Assembly (NCBI RefSeq): GCF_003335585.1
Contig: NZ_QBFD01000002.1
Location: forward strand, 26,412-90,411
DNA: 64,000 bases
Direction of reading: 5' to 3'
Origin: Sulfitobacter sp. DFL-14
GTDB lineage: Bacteria; Pseudomonadota; Alphaproteobacteria; Rhodobacterales; Rhodobacteraceae
Shown: positions 1 to 7,882 of the stretch, piece by piece
Layout of the letters: each line of letters starts with the position of its first letter
Position numbering within the stretch: the stretch's first letter is position 1
The notes under the pieces: generated by a model
Seen by the model: the letters and a program-made list of their open reading frames with translations, nothing else
Database searches by the model: none
What the model was told of the DNA's origin: nothing
Made by a program: the position numbers and the translations under genes

Positions 1-51
1 CCAGGCAGGTTGCTGCTGAACCAGGGTGGCACACAGGAAGGAATTTTACGG

Positions 52-585
52 ATGCAGGCACCGCGCGACGAGACCGTTTCAGAGGCGGCACCCGGCTTTG
101 TTTCGGACTATCTGCTGTACCTGCTGGCCGCTGCCAGCGAAGCGGCGAGCGCCCAGTTCCACCAGACCGTCCGCGCGGCGGGTCTGCGGGTCCCTGAATG
201 GCGGGTGCTGGCCTGCCTGCTGGACGAAGACGGCGCGATGGTCACGCAACTGGCAACAGTTGCCCTGGCCGAACAGTCGCGGCTGACCCGGATCATCCTG
301 CAAATGGAAAAGCGCGAACTTGTCGTCCGCCGCGGCGACGCCGCCGACAAGCGCAGGGTCCGGGTGCATCTGACGCCCCAAGGCCGGAGCCTGGCCACCA
401 GGCTGGTCGCCGAAGCCAAGGTGCACGAGGCGGAACTGATCCGGACACTTTCCGGTGGCGACGGCGCGCGGCTGAAACCTGCATTGCGATCCCTGCTGGC
501 AGCGCTTGAACCGGGAACGCCCGAAACGGCACGGCGCGGGACAGGTCAGAAAACGGGTTCACAAGTCAAAGAAAATATGGATTAA
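52..585 (+). CDS. MarR-family transcriptional regulator
   Basis: Winged-helix DNA-binding regulator, 177 aa. The core lies at about residues 45-125: a helix-turn-helix stretch (ALAEQSRLTRIILQMEKR), the charged wing (GDAADKRRVRVHLT) and the LTPQGR segment that opens the C-terminal dimerisation helix. An in-frame TTG exists at 10, but the ATG at 52 has AGGAAGG about ten bases upstream and gives normal family length. The gene is followed after 79 bases by a TRAP substrate-binding protein gene on the same strand. A 15-base motif in that gap recurs before the second TRAP operon, so the regulator probably controls both (inference). MarR proteins usually respond to small organic ligands; this ligand is unknown. 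Confidence 0.9.
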   Translation: MQAPRDETVSEAAPGFVSDYLLYLLAAASEAASAQFHQTVRAAGLRVPEWRVLACLLDEDGAMVTQLATVALAEQSRLTRIILQMEKRELVVRRGDAADKRRVRVHLTPQGRSLATRLVAEAKVHEAELIRTLSGGDGARLKPALRSLLAALEPGTPETARRGTGQKTGSQVKENMD

Positions 586-599
586 TGAAAATGCATATA
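585..599 (+). promoter_or_regulatory. Candidate MarR operator, copy 1
   Basis: The sequence ATGAAAATGCATATA lies 66 bases before dctP of the first TRAP operon. The same 15 bases occur on the minus strand at 6670-6684, before dctP of the second operon. Copy 2 contains the inverted repeat TGCAT-GAAA-ATGCA; copy 1 keeps only the right half intact. The position between the MarR gene and its presumed target suggests an operator, which is inference. Confidence 0.45.
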
Positions 600-664
600 A
601 ATTTCACGGCGGGTGAGTCCGGCTTTGTCGGCGACAGCCTCCGTGAAGAAAAAGGGAGTGAGAC

Positions 665-1684
665 ATGCGAAAGTTTACCAAATTCTTGACCGGCACAGCG
701 CTGGTTCTCAGCATGGCAACCACCGCGCAGGCGGCTGAAACCATCACGATCTCAAGCTGGCTGCCGCCCAGCCATCCGATCAACACAGGGATGCTGCAAG
801 GCCTGATCGACATGATGGAATCCGCGACGGGGGGTGAAGTCACCGGCGAGATCAAGATGGGCCTTGCCCCGCCACCGGCCCAGATGGACCTGGTGATGGA
901 TGGTGCGGCGGATATGACGATCATCTTCCACGGCTATCAGCCGGGCCGTTTCGTCGGATCGAAGCTGATCGAAGTGCCCGGATACGAAGGCAGCGCCGAA
1001 GCCGCCTCGGTGGCCTATTGGCGGGTGCAGAAAGAATACCTCGATGCGCTGGACGAACACCGTGGCACCAAGCTGGTGGCGCTGACAACCCATGGTCCCG
1101 GGCAGATCCACTCCAACAAGGAGGTCAAGACACTGGCCGATCTGCAGGGGCTGAAAACCCGTCTGGGCGGCGGGGTGTCGGCCGATGTCGGGGCGGAACT
1201 GGGGCTTGTGGGCATTCAGGTGCCGGCGCCGAAAGTCTATGAGACGCTGGATTCCGGGGCCGCTGACGCCGTGGCCATGAACATGGGCGAGCGGATCAGC
1301 TTCAAGCTGAACGAGGTCGCCAAGAACGTCTATGAAATGCCCGGCGGCTTTTATCGCGGGTCTTTCGCGGTGATCATGAGCCAGGACAAATTTGACAGCC
1401 TGCCCGAAAACCTGCAGGCCGCGCTGGACGAGCAGGTCTTTGGTGAAACCGCAAGCCGGATGATGGGTCAGGTCTGGGACGAAAGCGACGCAGAGGCGCG
1501 GGCACAGACCGAAGCCGCGGCAGACAATACCATCGTGACGGCCAGCGCAGAAGATCAGGCCACCTTTGCCGAAATGGGGCAACGGGTGCGCGACAAGGTT
1601 CTGGCGGAGCTTGAGGCCGCTGGTGTCGATGCGCTGGCGGCCTATGAGATGGTCGTGGCAGAGATGGCCAAAGAAACCAAATGA
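665..1684 (+). CDS. dctP: TRAP transporter substrate-binding protein (DctP family)
   Basis: Periplasmic solute receptor of a tripartite ATP-independent transporter, 339 aa. A Sec signal peptide is clear (MRKFTKFLTGTALVLS, cleavage after TAQA near residue 24). The mature part follows the DctP pattern, with a conserved segment near LADLQGLKTRLGGG (about residue 160) where these receptors contact a substrate carboxylate. The start ATG has GGGAGTGAG just upstream. It heads the order dctP-dctQ-dctM, and a strong hairpin separates it from dctQ. The substrate is probably an organic acid or amino-acid-like anion; nearby enzymes suggest an opine-like or amino-acid derivative (inference). Confidence 0.93.
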   Translation: MRKFTKFLTGTALVLSMATTAQAAETITISSWLPPSHPINTGMLQGLIDMMESATGGEVTGEIKMGLAPPPAQMDLVMDGAADMTIIFHGYQPGRFVGSKLIEVPGYEGSAEAASVAYWRVQKEYLDALDEHRGTKLVALTTHGPGQIHSNKEVKTLADLQGLKTRLGGGVSADVGAELGLVGIQVPAPKVYETLDSGAADAVAMNMGERISFKLNEVAKNVYEMPGGFYRGSFAVIMSQDKFDSLPENLQAALDEQVFGETASRMMGQVWDESDAEARAQTEAAADNTIVTASAEDQATFAEMGQRVRDKVLAELEAAGVDALAAYEMVVAEMAKETK

Positions 1685-1691
1685 CCGGTTC

Positions 1692-1712
1692 GGGCAGGGT
1701 TCATCCCTGCCC
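1692..1712 (+). terminator. Intercistronic hairpin between dctP and dctQ
   Basis: Perfect 8-bp stem GGGCAGGG / CCCTGCCC with a 5-base loop, eight bases after the dctP stop. No T-tract follows, so it more likely protects the dctP 3' end or attenuates read-through, giving more binding protein than permease. The second TRAP operon has a similar element at 5582-5605. Confidence 0.6.
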
Positions 1713-1734
1713 TTCCCTCACCCCTTGAGGTTCT

Positions 1735-2241
1735 ATGCAACAGGTGATCAAACTCGCCCGCCTTGCTGCGGCCCTGCCGATGGCGGTGGCATCGCTTGCC
1801 CTGTTTGCGCTGATGGTGCTGACGTTCTGTGACGTGGTGCTGCGGTCGGCGCTGAATGCGCCGATCGAGGCCGCGACCGAATTGACCCGGATCGCCATCG
1901 CGATTGTGGTGTTTTCCGCCCTGCCGATCCTGTCGGCCCGCGAAGAGCATATTGCCGTCGATCTTGCCGATGGCCTTTTTGACCGGCTGCACATCGCGCG
2001 GCTCAGGGATGGATTTGTCAATCTGATCTGTGGCGTGATGCTGTACTGGCCCGCGCAAAGGGTCGTGGTACTGGCCGAACGGGGCCGCAGCTATGGCGAC
2101 ATGACCGAATACCTTTCCATCCCCACATTTTACGTGGAATATTTCATCGCCATCATGACCTTTCTGTCGGCGCTGGTGCTGATCATCAAGGGGCTGTTGC
2201 ACTGGTTTGCGCCCCGCGCGCTGGAGACCCTGCATGATTGA
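1735..2241 (+). CDS. dctQ: TRAP transporter small permease (DctQ family)
   Basis: Small membrane subunit, 168 aa, with four hydrophobic segments as expected of DctQ (near residues 12-35, 48-68, 90-110 and 130-152). The segment TFCDVVLRSALNAPIEAATE is typical of the loop after TM1. DctQ bridges the receptor and the large permease in the cytoplasmic membrane. The 3' end overlaps the following dctM by eight bases, which suggests translational coupling. Confidence 0.9.
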   Translation: MQQVIKLARLAAALPMAVASLALFALMVLTFCDVVLRSALNAPIEAATELTRIAIAIVVFSALPILSAREEHIAVDLADGLFDRLHIARLRDGFVNLICGVMLYWPAQRVVVLAERGRSYGDMTEYLSIPTFYVEYFIAIMTFLSALVLIIKGLLHWFAPRALETLHD

Positions 2242-3547
2242 ATCCTGCATCGGCTTTGCCGCCGTTTTCCTGCTGGTCCTGTGCCGCATCCCCATCGCCT
2301 TTGCCATGGGGCTGGTGGGCATGATCGGCTTTACCTATCAGACCAATTTCACCGCCTCGATCTCGATGGTGTCACGGCTGCTGATCGACACCTCGCAGGA
2401 CTACGGGCTGTCGGTGGTGCCCTTGTTCATCCTGATGGGCCTTTTCGTGAACAAGGGCGGGATCAGCCGCGAGCTTTATGCCGTATCCAATGCCTTTCTC
2501 GGGCATTTCCGGGGCGGGCTGGCGATGGCGACCATCGTGGCCTGCGGCGGGTTTGCGGCGATCTGCGGATCGTCACTGGCCACCGCGGCAACCATGTCCA
2601 AGGTGGCCATGCCGGAGATGCGCAAGTTCGGATATGCAGACAGCCTTTCGACCGCCTCCATCGCGGCGGGCGGCACGCTGGGCATCCTGATCCCGCCTTC
2701 GGTGATCCTGGTGATCTATGGGCTGCTGACGGAAACCTCCATCGGGCAGCTTTTCATCGCGGGGATCATTCCCGGCGCACTTGGCATCCTGCTGTATCTG
2801 GTGGCGGTCCGCTATACCGTGGCGCGCAATCCGGATGCCGGGCCCGCCGGACCGCGGGCGGGATGGACGGAGCGTCTGGCTGCGGTCAAAGGCGTCTGGG
2901 CAGTTCTGCTGCTCTTCGGCCTTGTCATCGGCGGGCTTTACGGGGCGCTTGATTTCTGGCCGATACACCTGGCCTTTTCGCCGACCGAAGCGGCGGGCAT
3001 GGGGGCCGCAGGGGCGTTTTTGATTGCCCTGGCGCGGGGCGGGCTGAACTGGGGCGGCCTGCGCGATGTGTTGCAGGAAACCACCCTGACCACCGCCAGC
3101 CTCTTTGCGGTGCTGATCGGGGCCTGGATCTTTTCCAACTTCGTCAACATCGCGGGCCTGCCAGAAGCCTTGCGCGCTGCGGTCAGTGCCTATGACGTGT
3201 CGCCCTGGGTGGTCATGGCGATGATCATCGGCATCTACATCGTGCTGGGCTGCATTTTTGAATCCTTGTCGATGCTGCTGCTGACGGTCCCGATCTTCTT
3301 TCCCCTGGTGACCGGCCTTGGCTTTGACCCGGTGTGGTTCGGGATCATCGTGGTGGTGGTCACGGAAATCAGCCTGATCACCCCTCCCGTAGGCCTTAAC
3401 GTCTTTGTGCTGAAGGGTGTGGTGGGCGATGTGTCCACCGGTACGATCTTTCGCGGGGTGACACCGTTCTGGATGGTCGACATCATCCGGCTGATCCTGC
3501 TGCTGGCCTTTCCCGCGCTGGTGCTGTTCCTGCCCTCACAAATGTAA
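2234..3547 (+). CDS. dctM: TRAP transporter large permease (DctM family)
   Basis: Large transporter subunit, 437 aa, with about a dozen hydrophobic helices. The ATG at 2234 overlaps the dctQ stop and is preferred over an upstream in-frame start at 2207. Family hallmarks are visible: AAICGSSLATAATMSKVAMPEMRK near residue 110 is cited here in part as GSSLATAATMSKVAMPEM, followed by the AAGGTLGILIPPSVILVIYG block and, near the C-terminus, EISLITPPVGLNVFVLKG. Members of this ion-transporter superfamily use a sodium or proton gradient. It ends 157 bases from the converging dctM of the second TRAP operon. Confidence 0.93.
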   Translation: MIESCIGFAAVFLLVLCRIPIAFAMGLVGMIGFTYQTNFTASISMVSRLLIDTSQDYGLSVVPLFILMGLFVNKGGISRELYAVSNAFLGHFRGGLAMATIVACGGFAAICGSSLATAATMSKVAMPEMRKFGYADSLSTASIAAGGTLGILIPPSVILVIYGLLTETSIGQLFIAGIIPGALGILLYLVAVRYTVARNPDAGPAGPRAGWTERLAAVKGVWAVLLLFGLVIGGLYGALDFWPIHLAFSPTEAAGMGAAGAFLIALARGGLNWGGLRDVLQETTLTTASLFAVLIGAWIFSNFVNIAGLPEALRAAVSAYDVSPWVVMAMIIGIYIVLGCIFESLSMLLLTVPIFFPLVTGLGFDPVWFGIIVVVVTEISLITPPVGLNVFVLKGVVGDVSTGTIFRGVTPFWMVDIIRLILLLAFPALVLFLPSQM

Positions 3548-3647
3548 CGGAGCGCCATCCCGGGGATGACATCGAAGTGTCCGACCATGTGACCGGGGTA
3601 CGCCTGCCCCATCCCAAGTGGCTTTGACCCTGCGGCGGGGCGGGGGA

Positions 3648-3691
3648 AAAACTTTTTGAAAAGTTTTGCCCGGAATTTTCGAAAATTCCGG
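3648..3691. terminator. Double hairpin between convergent dctM genes
   Basis: Two adjacent inverted repeats sit between convergent genes. The first is AAAACTTTT / AAAAGTTTT (3648-3656, 3659-3667). The second is a 22-bp palindrome at 3670-3691 centred on TTTTC-GAAAA with CCGG ends. T-runs occur on both strands. A related element is found at 43976-44018 between another convergent pair, so it is probably a bidirectional terminator of a recurring type. Confidence 0.65.
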
Positions 3692-3704
3692 CCCCCTTGG
3701 CTGT

Positions 3705-5042
3705 CTATTCGCCCAGGTTCGGCAGCCAGAGCGCAATCTGGGGGAAGATGATCAACAGCACCACCAGCAGAATCGCGCAGCCCATGTAGGGCAAAGCGGC
3801 CATGTAGATGTCGCGCATCGTGGTGTCGGGTGGCGCCACCCCCTTCATCACGAAGAGCAGCAACCCGAAGGGTGGCGTGGTAAAGCTGATCTCTAGCGCC
3901 ATCAGGATGATCACCCCGAACCAGATCAGGTCAAAGCCCAGCGTCTGCGCCAGCGGGAAAAAGATCGGCACCGTCAGCAGCATCATGGAAAGCTGGTCCA
4001 TGAACATGCCCAGCACCAGCAGGATGCAGAACATGATGACCAGCATCACGATGGGGTCGAATTCGAATTGTGTCGCCCAGCGGATCAGCCCCGAGGACGC
4101 CCCCGAAAACGCCAGCAAGGCCGAGAAGGTGGCGGAACCGAAGATGATCAGCAGTGCCATGGTCGTCACCCGCAGCGCACCGGTGACGGAGGCCACGAAG
4201 CTGGCCCAGGTCAGCTTGCGGTAAACGATGGCCAGCAGCAGCACGCCGACACAGCCGAAGGCGGCGGATTCCGACGGGGTCGCCCAGCCGTTCATGATCA
4301 GCAGGATCACCCCGACCACGATCGACATCATCGGCATGATGTCAAAGAACAGCAGCCGCATCTTTTCGGAAAACGCGGTCGGCTCGACCTCGTAGACCGG
4401 GGCGGCTGTCGGATCCCACAGGCAGAGGCCCAGGATCAGGATCACATAGAAACAGGCCAGCATCAGCCCCGGCACCACGCCCGCAAGCAGCAGGTCGCCC
4501 ACATCCAGCGTTGCCAGTGTTGCCAGCAGAACCGCCAGCGCCGAGGGCGGAATCAGCATCGCCAGCCCCCCGGTGCCGAGGATCGGACCGATGGCCATGT
4601 GCTTCTTGTAGCCCTTCGCTTCCATCTCGGGCACCATGAGCGAGCCGAGCAAAGCGGTGGAGCCCAGCGAAGAACCCGACAGGGTGGCAAAGGCCGTGCC
4701 CCCGGCGACGGTGACAAAGGAGAGGCGGCCGGGGATGCGGCCCATCAGTTTCTCGACCGCCGCAAACATCTTGTTGCCAAGGCCGGTGTGAAAGAAAATT
4801 TCGCCCATCAGCAGGAACATCGGCACCGGCATCAGGTTGAAGGTGGTCACCGTCGGCAGGGCGTTGTTGACCAATTGCCCGATCCCCCGCGACATCTGCC
4901 GCAGCAGGTCACCGTTGCCACCCATGAAATAGGTCGCGCCGATCATGTTGGCGGCGATAAAGGCCAGGGCCACGGGGATGCCCATGAACATCAGGAACAG
5001 GATCATCCCCAGAAGGAACGACAGCGCGTAATACCATTCCAT
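3705..5042 (-). CDS. dctM: TRAP transporter large permease (DctM family), second system
   Basis: 445 aa, polytopic large TRAP subunit. Recognisable blocks are GSSLGSTALLGSLMVPEMEA (about residue 123), the helix containing GGLAMLIPPSALAVLLA, and the C-terminal EISFTTPPFGLLLFVMKGVA. It is the last gene of a minus-strand dctP-dctQ-dctM operon, 18 bases after dctQ. It belongs to the same family as the dctM at 2234-3547 but is clearly diverged, so the two systems are not a recent tandem duplication. Different but related substrates are likely (inference). Confidence 0.93.
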   Translation of the reverse strand: MEWYYALSFLLGMILFLMFMGIPVALAFIAANMIGATYFMGGNGDLLRQMSRGIGQLVNNALPTVTTFNLMPVPMFLLMGEIFFHTGLGNKMFAAVEKLMGRIPGRLSFVTVAGGTAFATLSGSSLGSTALLGSLMVPEMEAKGYKKHMAIGPILGTGGLAMLIPPSALAVLLATLATLDVGDLLLAGVVPGLMLACFYVILILGLCLWDPTAAPVYEVEPTAFSEKMRLLFFDIMPMMSIVVGVILLIMNGWATPSESAAFGCVGVLLLAIVYRKLTWASFVASVTGALRVTTMALLIIFGSATFSALLAFSGASSGLIRWATQFEFDPIVMLVIMFCILLVLGMFMDQLSMMLLTVPIFFPLAQTLGFDLIWFGVIILMALEISFTTPPFGLLLFVMKGVAPPDTTMRDIYMAALPYMGCAILLVVLLIIFPQIALWLPNLGE

Positions 5043-5060
5043 CAGAACGGGCCTTTCGAG

Positions 5061-5558
5061 TTATTCATGAACGCCCGCCTGCCCGGAATGCAAGGTTTCC
5101 GCCCCAAAGACGAAGCGCAGGAAATTCAGGGCCATCAGCCCAAAACAGACCGGCATGGAGATCAGCAGCATCCATTTCGGCATGTCGAGCGACCGCATGT
5201 CCGCATCGCCAAAGTGATAGGCCCGCAGCGTGGTCGCGCCCGAATACCAGACCAGCACGAGGCAGATCAGCACGCAAAGGAGCGCGACAAAGCGTGAAAA
5301 CGGTTTACTTACCGCAACCGGCAGCGCGGCAGTCAGCAATTCGATGAACACATGCCCCTTCAGCCGGACAAGCCAGGGGGAGGCCGCCATGACGATGTAC
5401 AGCAGCCCGTATTCGGAGAAGGTAAAGATATGCGACGAGCCGGAATGGTTGAAAGACCGTGCCGTCGCCTGGAAGACGATGCCGAACATGATCGCCACCA
5501 GATAGGTCCCGGCAAGGATCGCGAGCAGATTACAGATGGCGTCGAGCAGTTTCAGCAC
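5061..5558 (-). CDS. dctQ: TRAP transporter small permease (DctQ family), second system
   Basis: 165 aa with four hydrophobic segments, the DctQ fold. The N-terminal helix (LLDAICNLLAILAGTYLVAI) is followed by a short loop, then SEYGLLYIVMAASPWLVRLKG, whose membrane-edge WLVR-KGHV motif is common in the family. It lies between dctP and dctM with short gaps and would link receptor and transporter in the membrane. A hairpin separates it from dctP. Confidence 0.88.
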   Translation of the reverse strand: MLKLLDAICNLLAILAGTYLVAIMFGIVFQATARSFNHSGSSHIFTFSEYGLLYIVMAASPWLVRLKGHVFIELLTAALPVAVSKPFSRFVALLCVLICLVLVWYSGATTLRAYHFGDADMRSLDMPKWMLLISMPVCFGLMALNFLRFVFGAETLHSGQAGVHE

Positions 5559-5581
5559 AAGCGGCCTCCGACACGAAGAAG

Positions 5582-5605
5582 GGCGCGAAGATTACGCTCC
5601 GCGCC
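5582..5605 (-). terminator. Intercistronic hairpin between dctP and dctQ, second system
   Basis: On the minus strand a 9-bp stem with one mismatch (GGCGCGGAG / CTTCGCGCC) and a 6-base loop lies just after the dctP stop. It mirrors the hairpin at 1692-1712 in the first TRAP operon. A role in raising receptor over permease expression is inferred. Confidence 0.5.
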
Positions 5606-5617
5606 GCTTCGTTGATC

Positions 5618-6631
5618 TTATTCAGGGTGATAGAGCTTGCGCATGGACTCGTAGCTGCTGCCATCGTCGCCCATTTCCTGCAACCGGGTCTCCATCCGGC
5701 CCCAGGCGGCGTCTTCGGCCAGCTTGAGATAGGCCGCAGCACCTTCATCGGACATGGCGACGAACTGCACCCCGCGTTTCTCCAGCTCGGTGCGGTCAGC
5801 TTTCACCGTCTCCTGCCGGTCGTTGTAGGATTTCTCCTCCCATTCGATCACGACCTGTTCGATCAGTTCCTGGCTTTCAGGCGACAGCGCGTCCCAGCTT
5901 TCCTTGTTGAAGATCACGCCGATGTCGGTGTTGTAGAAGGGCGGCTCCACCGCGTATTTCATGAACTCGTCCCACTTGAGGTCCATCAGGCCGATCTCTG
6001 TCCAGGCGGCAGCATCGACAACGCCCTTTTCCAGCGCGGCGTAAACTTCCGTCGCGGGCATCGAGGCCGTGGTGGCGTTCAGCGCCTCGAAGAAGGCGTG
6101 ATAGATCGGGTTGTCGCGCAGTTTGACCCCGGTCAGGTCCAGCACGCCGTTTTCGTCGAACTTGGGTTCGGTGGAGGTATAGATGTGGAACTTTACCCCG
6201 CCGTCGATCCAGCCAAGGTGCCGCACGCCAAAGCGTTCCTGGTGTGCCATGTCCATCGCTGCCGCACCGCCATTCGCGCGGGCCTCCAGCGGTGTGACAG
6301 TCGCGGCAACCATCGCGTCGATCTCCGGCACGGAGGCGCCGTAGAAGGAACCGGGAATATGGACCATGTCCACCACGCCATCCCGCACGGCGGCGGGTTG
6401 CTGGAACATGCCGATCGCCTCGGGGCCGCCGCGCACGTCAATCTGGACGATCCCCTTACCGCGCTCGTTGATGTCATCCACCATGGCGAGGAAAGTCTTT
6501 GTATAGACAAGGAATGTCGGGAAAGCATGGGTTGCCGACACCCGATCCTCTGCAAAAGCGGCGGTCGCGGTCAGTGCAAGTGCCGCCACACCTGTCGTGG
6601 CCCTGAAGGCCAACCTGTTGAACATTGTCAT
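5618..6631 (-). CDS. dctP: TRAP transporter substrate-binding protein (DctP family), second system
   Basis: Periplasmic receptor, 337 aa from the ATG at 6631, chosen because GGGAG lies eight bases upstream; the frame opens further at 6688 but has no ribosome site there. The signal peptide is FRATTGVAALALTATAAFA, cleaved before EDRVSATHAF. LTGVKLRDNPIYHAFFEAL (about residue 160) is the substrate-contact region with its conserved arginine. The gene is divergent from the opine-dehydrogenase-family gene across a 165-base region holding two inverted repeats, one shared with the first TRAP operon. This suggests co-regulation with the enzymes to the right. Confidence 0.92.
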   Translation of the reverse strand: MTMFNRLAFRATTGVAALALTATAAFAEDRVSATHAFPTFLVYTKTFLAMVDDINERGKGIVQIDVRGGPEAIGMFQQPAAVRDGVVDMVHIPGSFYGASVPEIDAMVAATVTPLEARANGGAAAMDMAHQERFGVRHLGWIDGGVKFHIYTSTEPKFDENGVLDLTGVKLRDNPIYHAFFEALNATTASMPATEVYAALEKGVVDAAAWTEIGLMDLKWDEFMKYAVEPPFYNTDIGVIFNKESWDALSPESQELIEQVVIEWEEKSYNDRQETVKADRTELEKRGVQFVAMSDEGAAAYLKLAEDAAWGRMETRLQEMGDDGSSYESMRKLYHPE

Positions 6632-6669
6632 TTCAGTACTCCCAGTTGGTCTCGTTTTTATTCTTCCAA

Positions 6670-6684
6670 TATATGCATTTTCAT
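6670..6684 (-). promoter_or_regulatory. Candidate MarR operator, copy 2
   Basis: The minus strand reads ATGAAAATGCATATA, identical over 15 bases to copy 1 at 585-599. With the flanking bases it forms TGCAT-GAAA-ATGCA, a perfect 5-4-5 inverted repeat. It sits 38 bases upstream of the second dctP start codon, where a repressor would block transcription. Confidence 0.5.
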
Positions 6685-6736
6685 GCAACTAAGGCAACGG
6701 AAATCGCGTAAGCATATCTGCTTTCAACCACAGAGC

Positions 6737-6750
6737 ATGTGTTTGCACAT
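6737..6750. promoter_or_regulatory. Inverted repeat in the dctP/opine-dehydrogenase divergent promoter
   Basis: ATGTG-TTTG-CACAT is a perfect 5-4-5 inverted repeat, 47 bases before the opine-dehydrogenase-family ATG. It has the same arm and spacer lengths as the candidate MarR site at 6670-6684 but a different sequence. It may be a second operator for the rightward transcript. Function is not shown by sequence. Confidence 0.35.
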
Positions 6751-6796
6751 AAATTGAAGCCTATCACAAACCATGTGAACAGGAAGGGAGCAAAAT

Positions 6797-7882
6797 ATGG
6801 AAATCGCAGTTCTCGGAGGGGGCAACGGGTCCGCAGCGGCAGCTTTGGACTTTTCTGCCGAAGGACACCGGGTCCGGTACTGGCGGCGCAACGCCGAAGG
6901 TGTGGCCGACCTTAACAAGCGCAACAACACCCTGACGCTCAAGGATCACACCGGTGAGAAAGAGGTGCAGATCGCGGTCGTCACAGCCGATATCGAAGAG
7001 GCTGTCTCTGGTGCTGCGCTGATCGTCTGCCCCACACCGGCCACAGCGCAGCCCGATATTGCACGGGCGATGGCGCCGTTCCTGAAAGACGGGCAGGTCA
7101 TCTATCTGCCGCCTGGCACATTCGGCAGCGTCCTGATGGCGCAGATCATCCGGGGCGCGGGCAACACGGCTGACATCACCCTGGCCGAGGCGGGCACCCT
7201 GCCCTACCTGACGCGCAAGCACGGGGCGGATACGGTCGCGGTGACCACCCGCGCGACACGCCTGCCATCGGGCATCTTCCCGCGCCGCAATGCGGAACAT
7301 GCCCTCAAGGTCATCGCGCAGGCCTACCCCTCGGTCGAGGATTGCGGCGATGGCCTGTCGGGCGCGCTGATGAATGCAGGCCCGATCATCCACCCGCCGC
7401 TGATCCTGATGAACGCAGGCCCCATCGAACATTTCGACCATTGGGACATCCACAACGAAGGCACACAGCCCGCGATCCGGCGCGTCACGACGCGGCTGGA
7501 CGGCGAGCGGATGGCGCTGCGCGAGGCCCTGGGCTATGGCGCGCCGCATTTTCCGCTGGCGGATCACTATGACCCCGATGGCGAAGAATGGATGTATGGG
7601 AACGCCGCGCATGAAAAGCTGACGGATTCAGGGGACTGGCGCGAAAACCTGGTGCTGACCGAACACCGCTACATGCGGGAGGACGTGGCCTGCGGCCTCG
7701 CTTTCCTGGTCTCGGTGGGCGATTGGGCCGGTGTGCCGGTGCCGACCGCGCGGGGCCTGCTGGCCGTGGCCTCGGCCATCTGTGACACGGATTTCGAACA
7801 GACCGGGCGAACGCTGGGGTCCATGGGCCTTGCAGACCTCAGCCGCGACCAGATGAAGGCGTTGTTGCAGGAGGGCCTGTGA
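6797..7882 (+). CDS. NAD/NADP octopine/nopaline dehydrogenase family protein
   Basis: 361 aa. The N-terminal Rossmann fold is plain (MEIAVLGGGNGSAAAALDFS, glycine-rich loop). The C-terminal all-helical opine-dehydrogenase domain carries the catalytic block around NAGPIIHPPLILMNAGPIE (about residues 194-212), whose histidine is the proton relay in octopine dehydrogenase. Family members reductively condense, or oxidatively split, an alpha-keto acid with an amino acid or amine. Strong ribosome site (AGGAAGGGAG). The stop overlaps the next gene by one base, so the two are an operon. The neighbouring transporters and aminotransferases favour a catabolic role on an imported opine-like compound (inference). 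Confidence 0.88.
   Translation: MEIAVLGGGNGSAAAALDFSAEGHRVRYWRRNAEGVADLNKRNNTLTLKDHTGEKEVQIAVVTADIEEAVSGAALIVCPTPATAQPDIARAMAPFLKDGQVIYLPPGTFGSVLMAQIIRGAGNTADITLAEAGTLPYLTRKHGADTVAVTTRATRLPSGIFPRRNAEHALKVIAQAYPSVEDCGDGLSGALMNAGPIIHPPLILMNAGPIEHFDHWDIHNEGTQPAIRRVTTRLDGERMALREALGYGAPHFPLADHYDPDGEEWMYGNAAHEKLTDSGDWRENLVLTEHRYMREDVACGLAFLVSVGDWAGVPVPTARGLLAVASAICDTDFEQTGRTLGSMGLADLSRDQMKALLQEGL

Noticed and set aside
4068..5297. Plus-strand open frame of 409 codons over the second TRAP operon
   Set aside because: Antisense of dctM and dctQ, both of which have clear membrane segments and family motifs.
6797..7882. Opine dehydrogenase of a staphylopine-type metallophore cluster
   Set aside because: Such clusters need a nicotianamine-synthase-like gene and a metal-opine importer/exporter. 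Neither is nearby; TRAP transporters and catabolic enzymes are.
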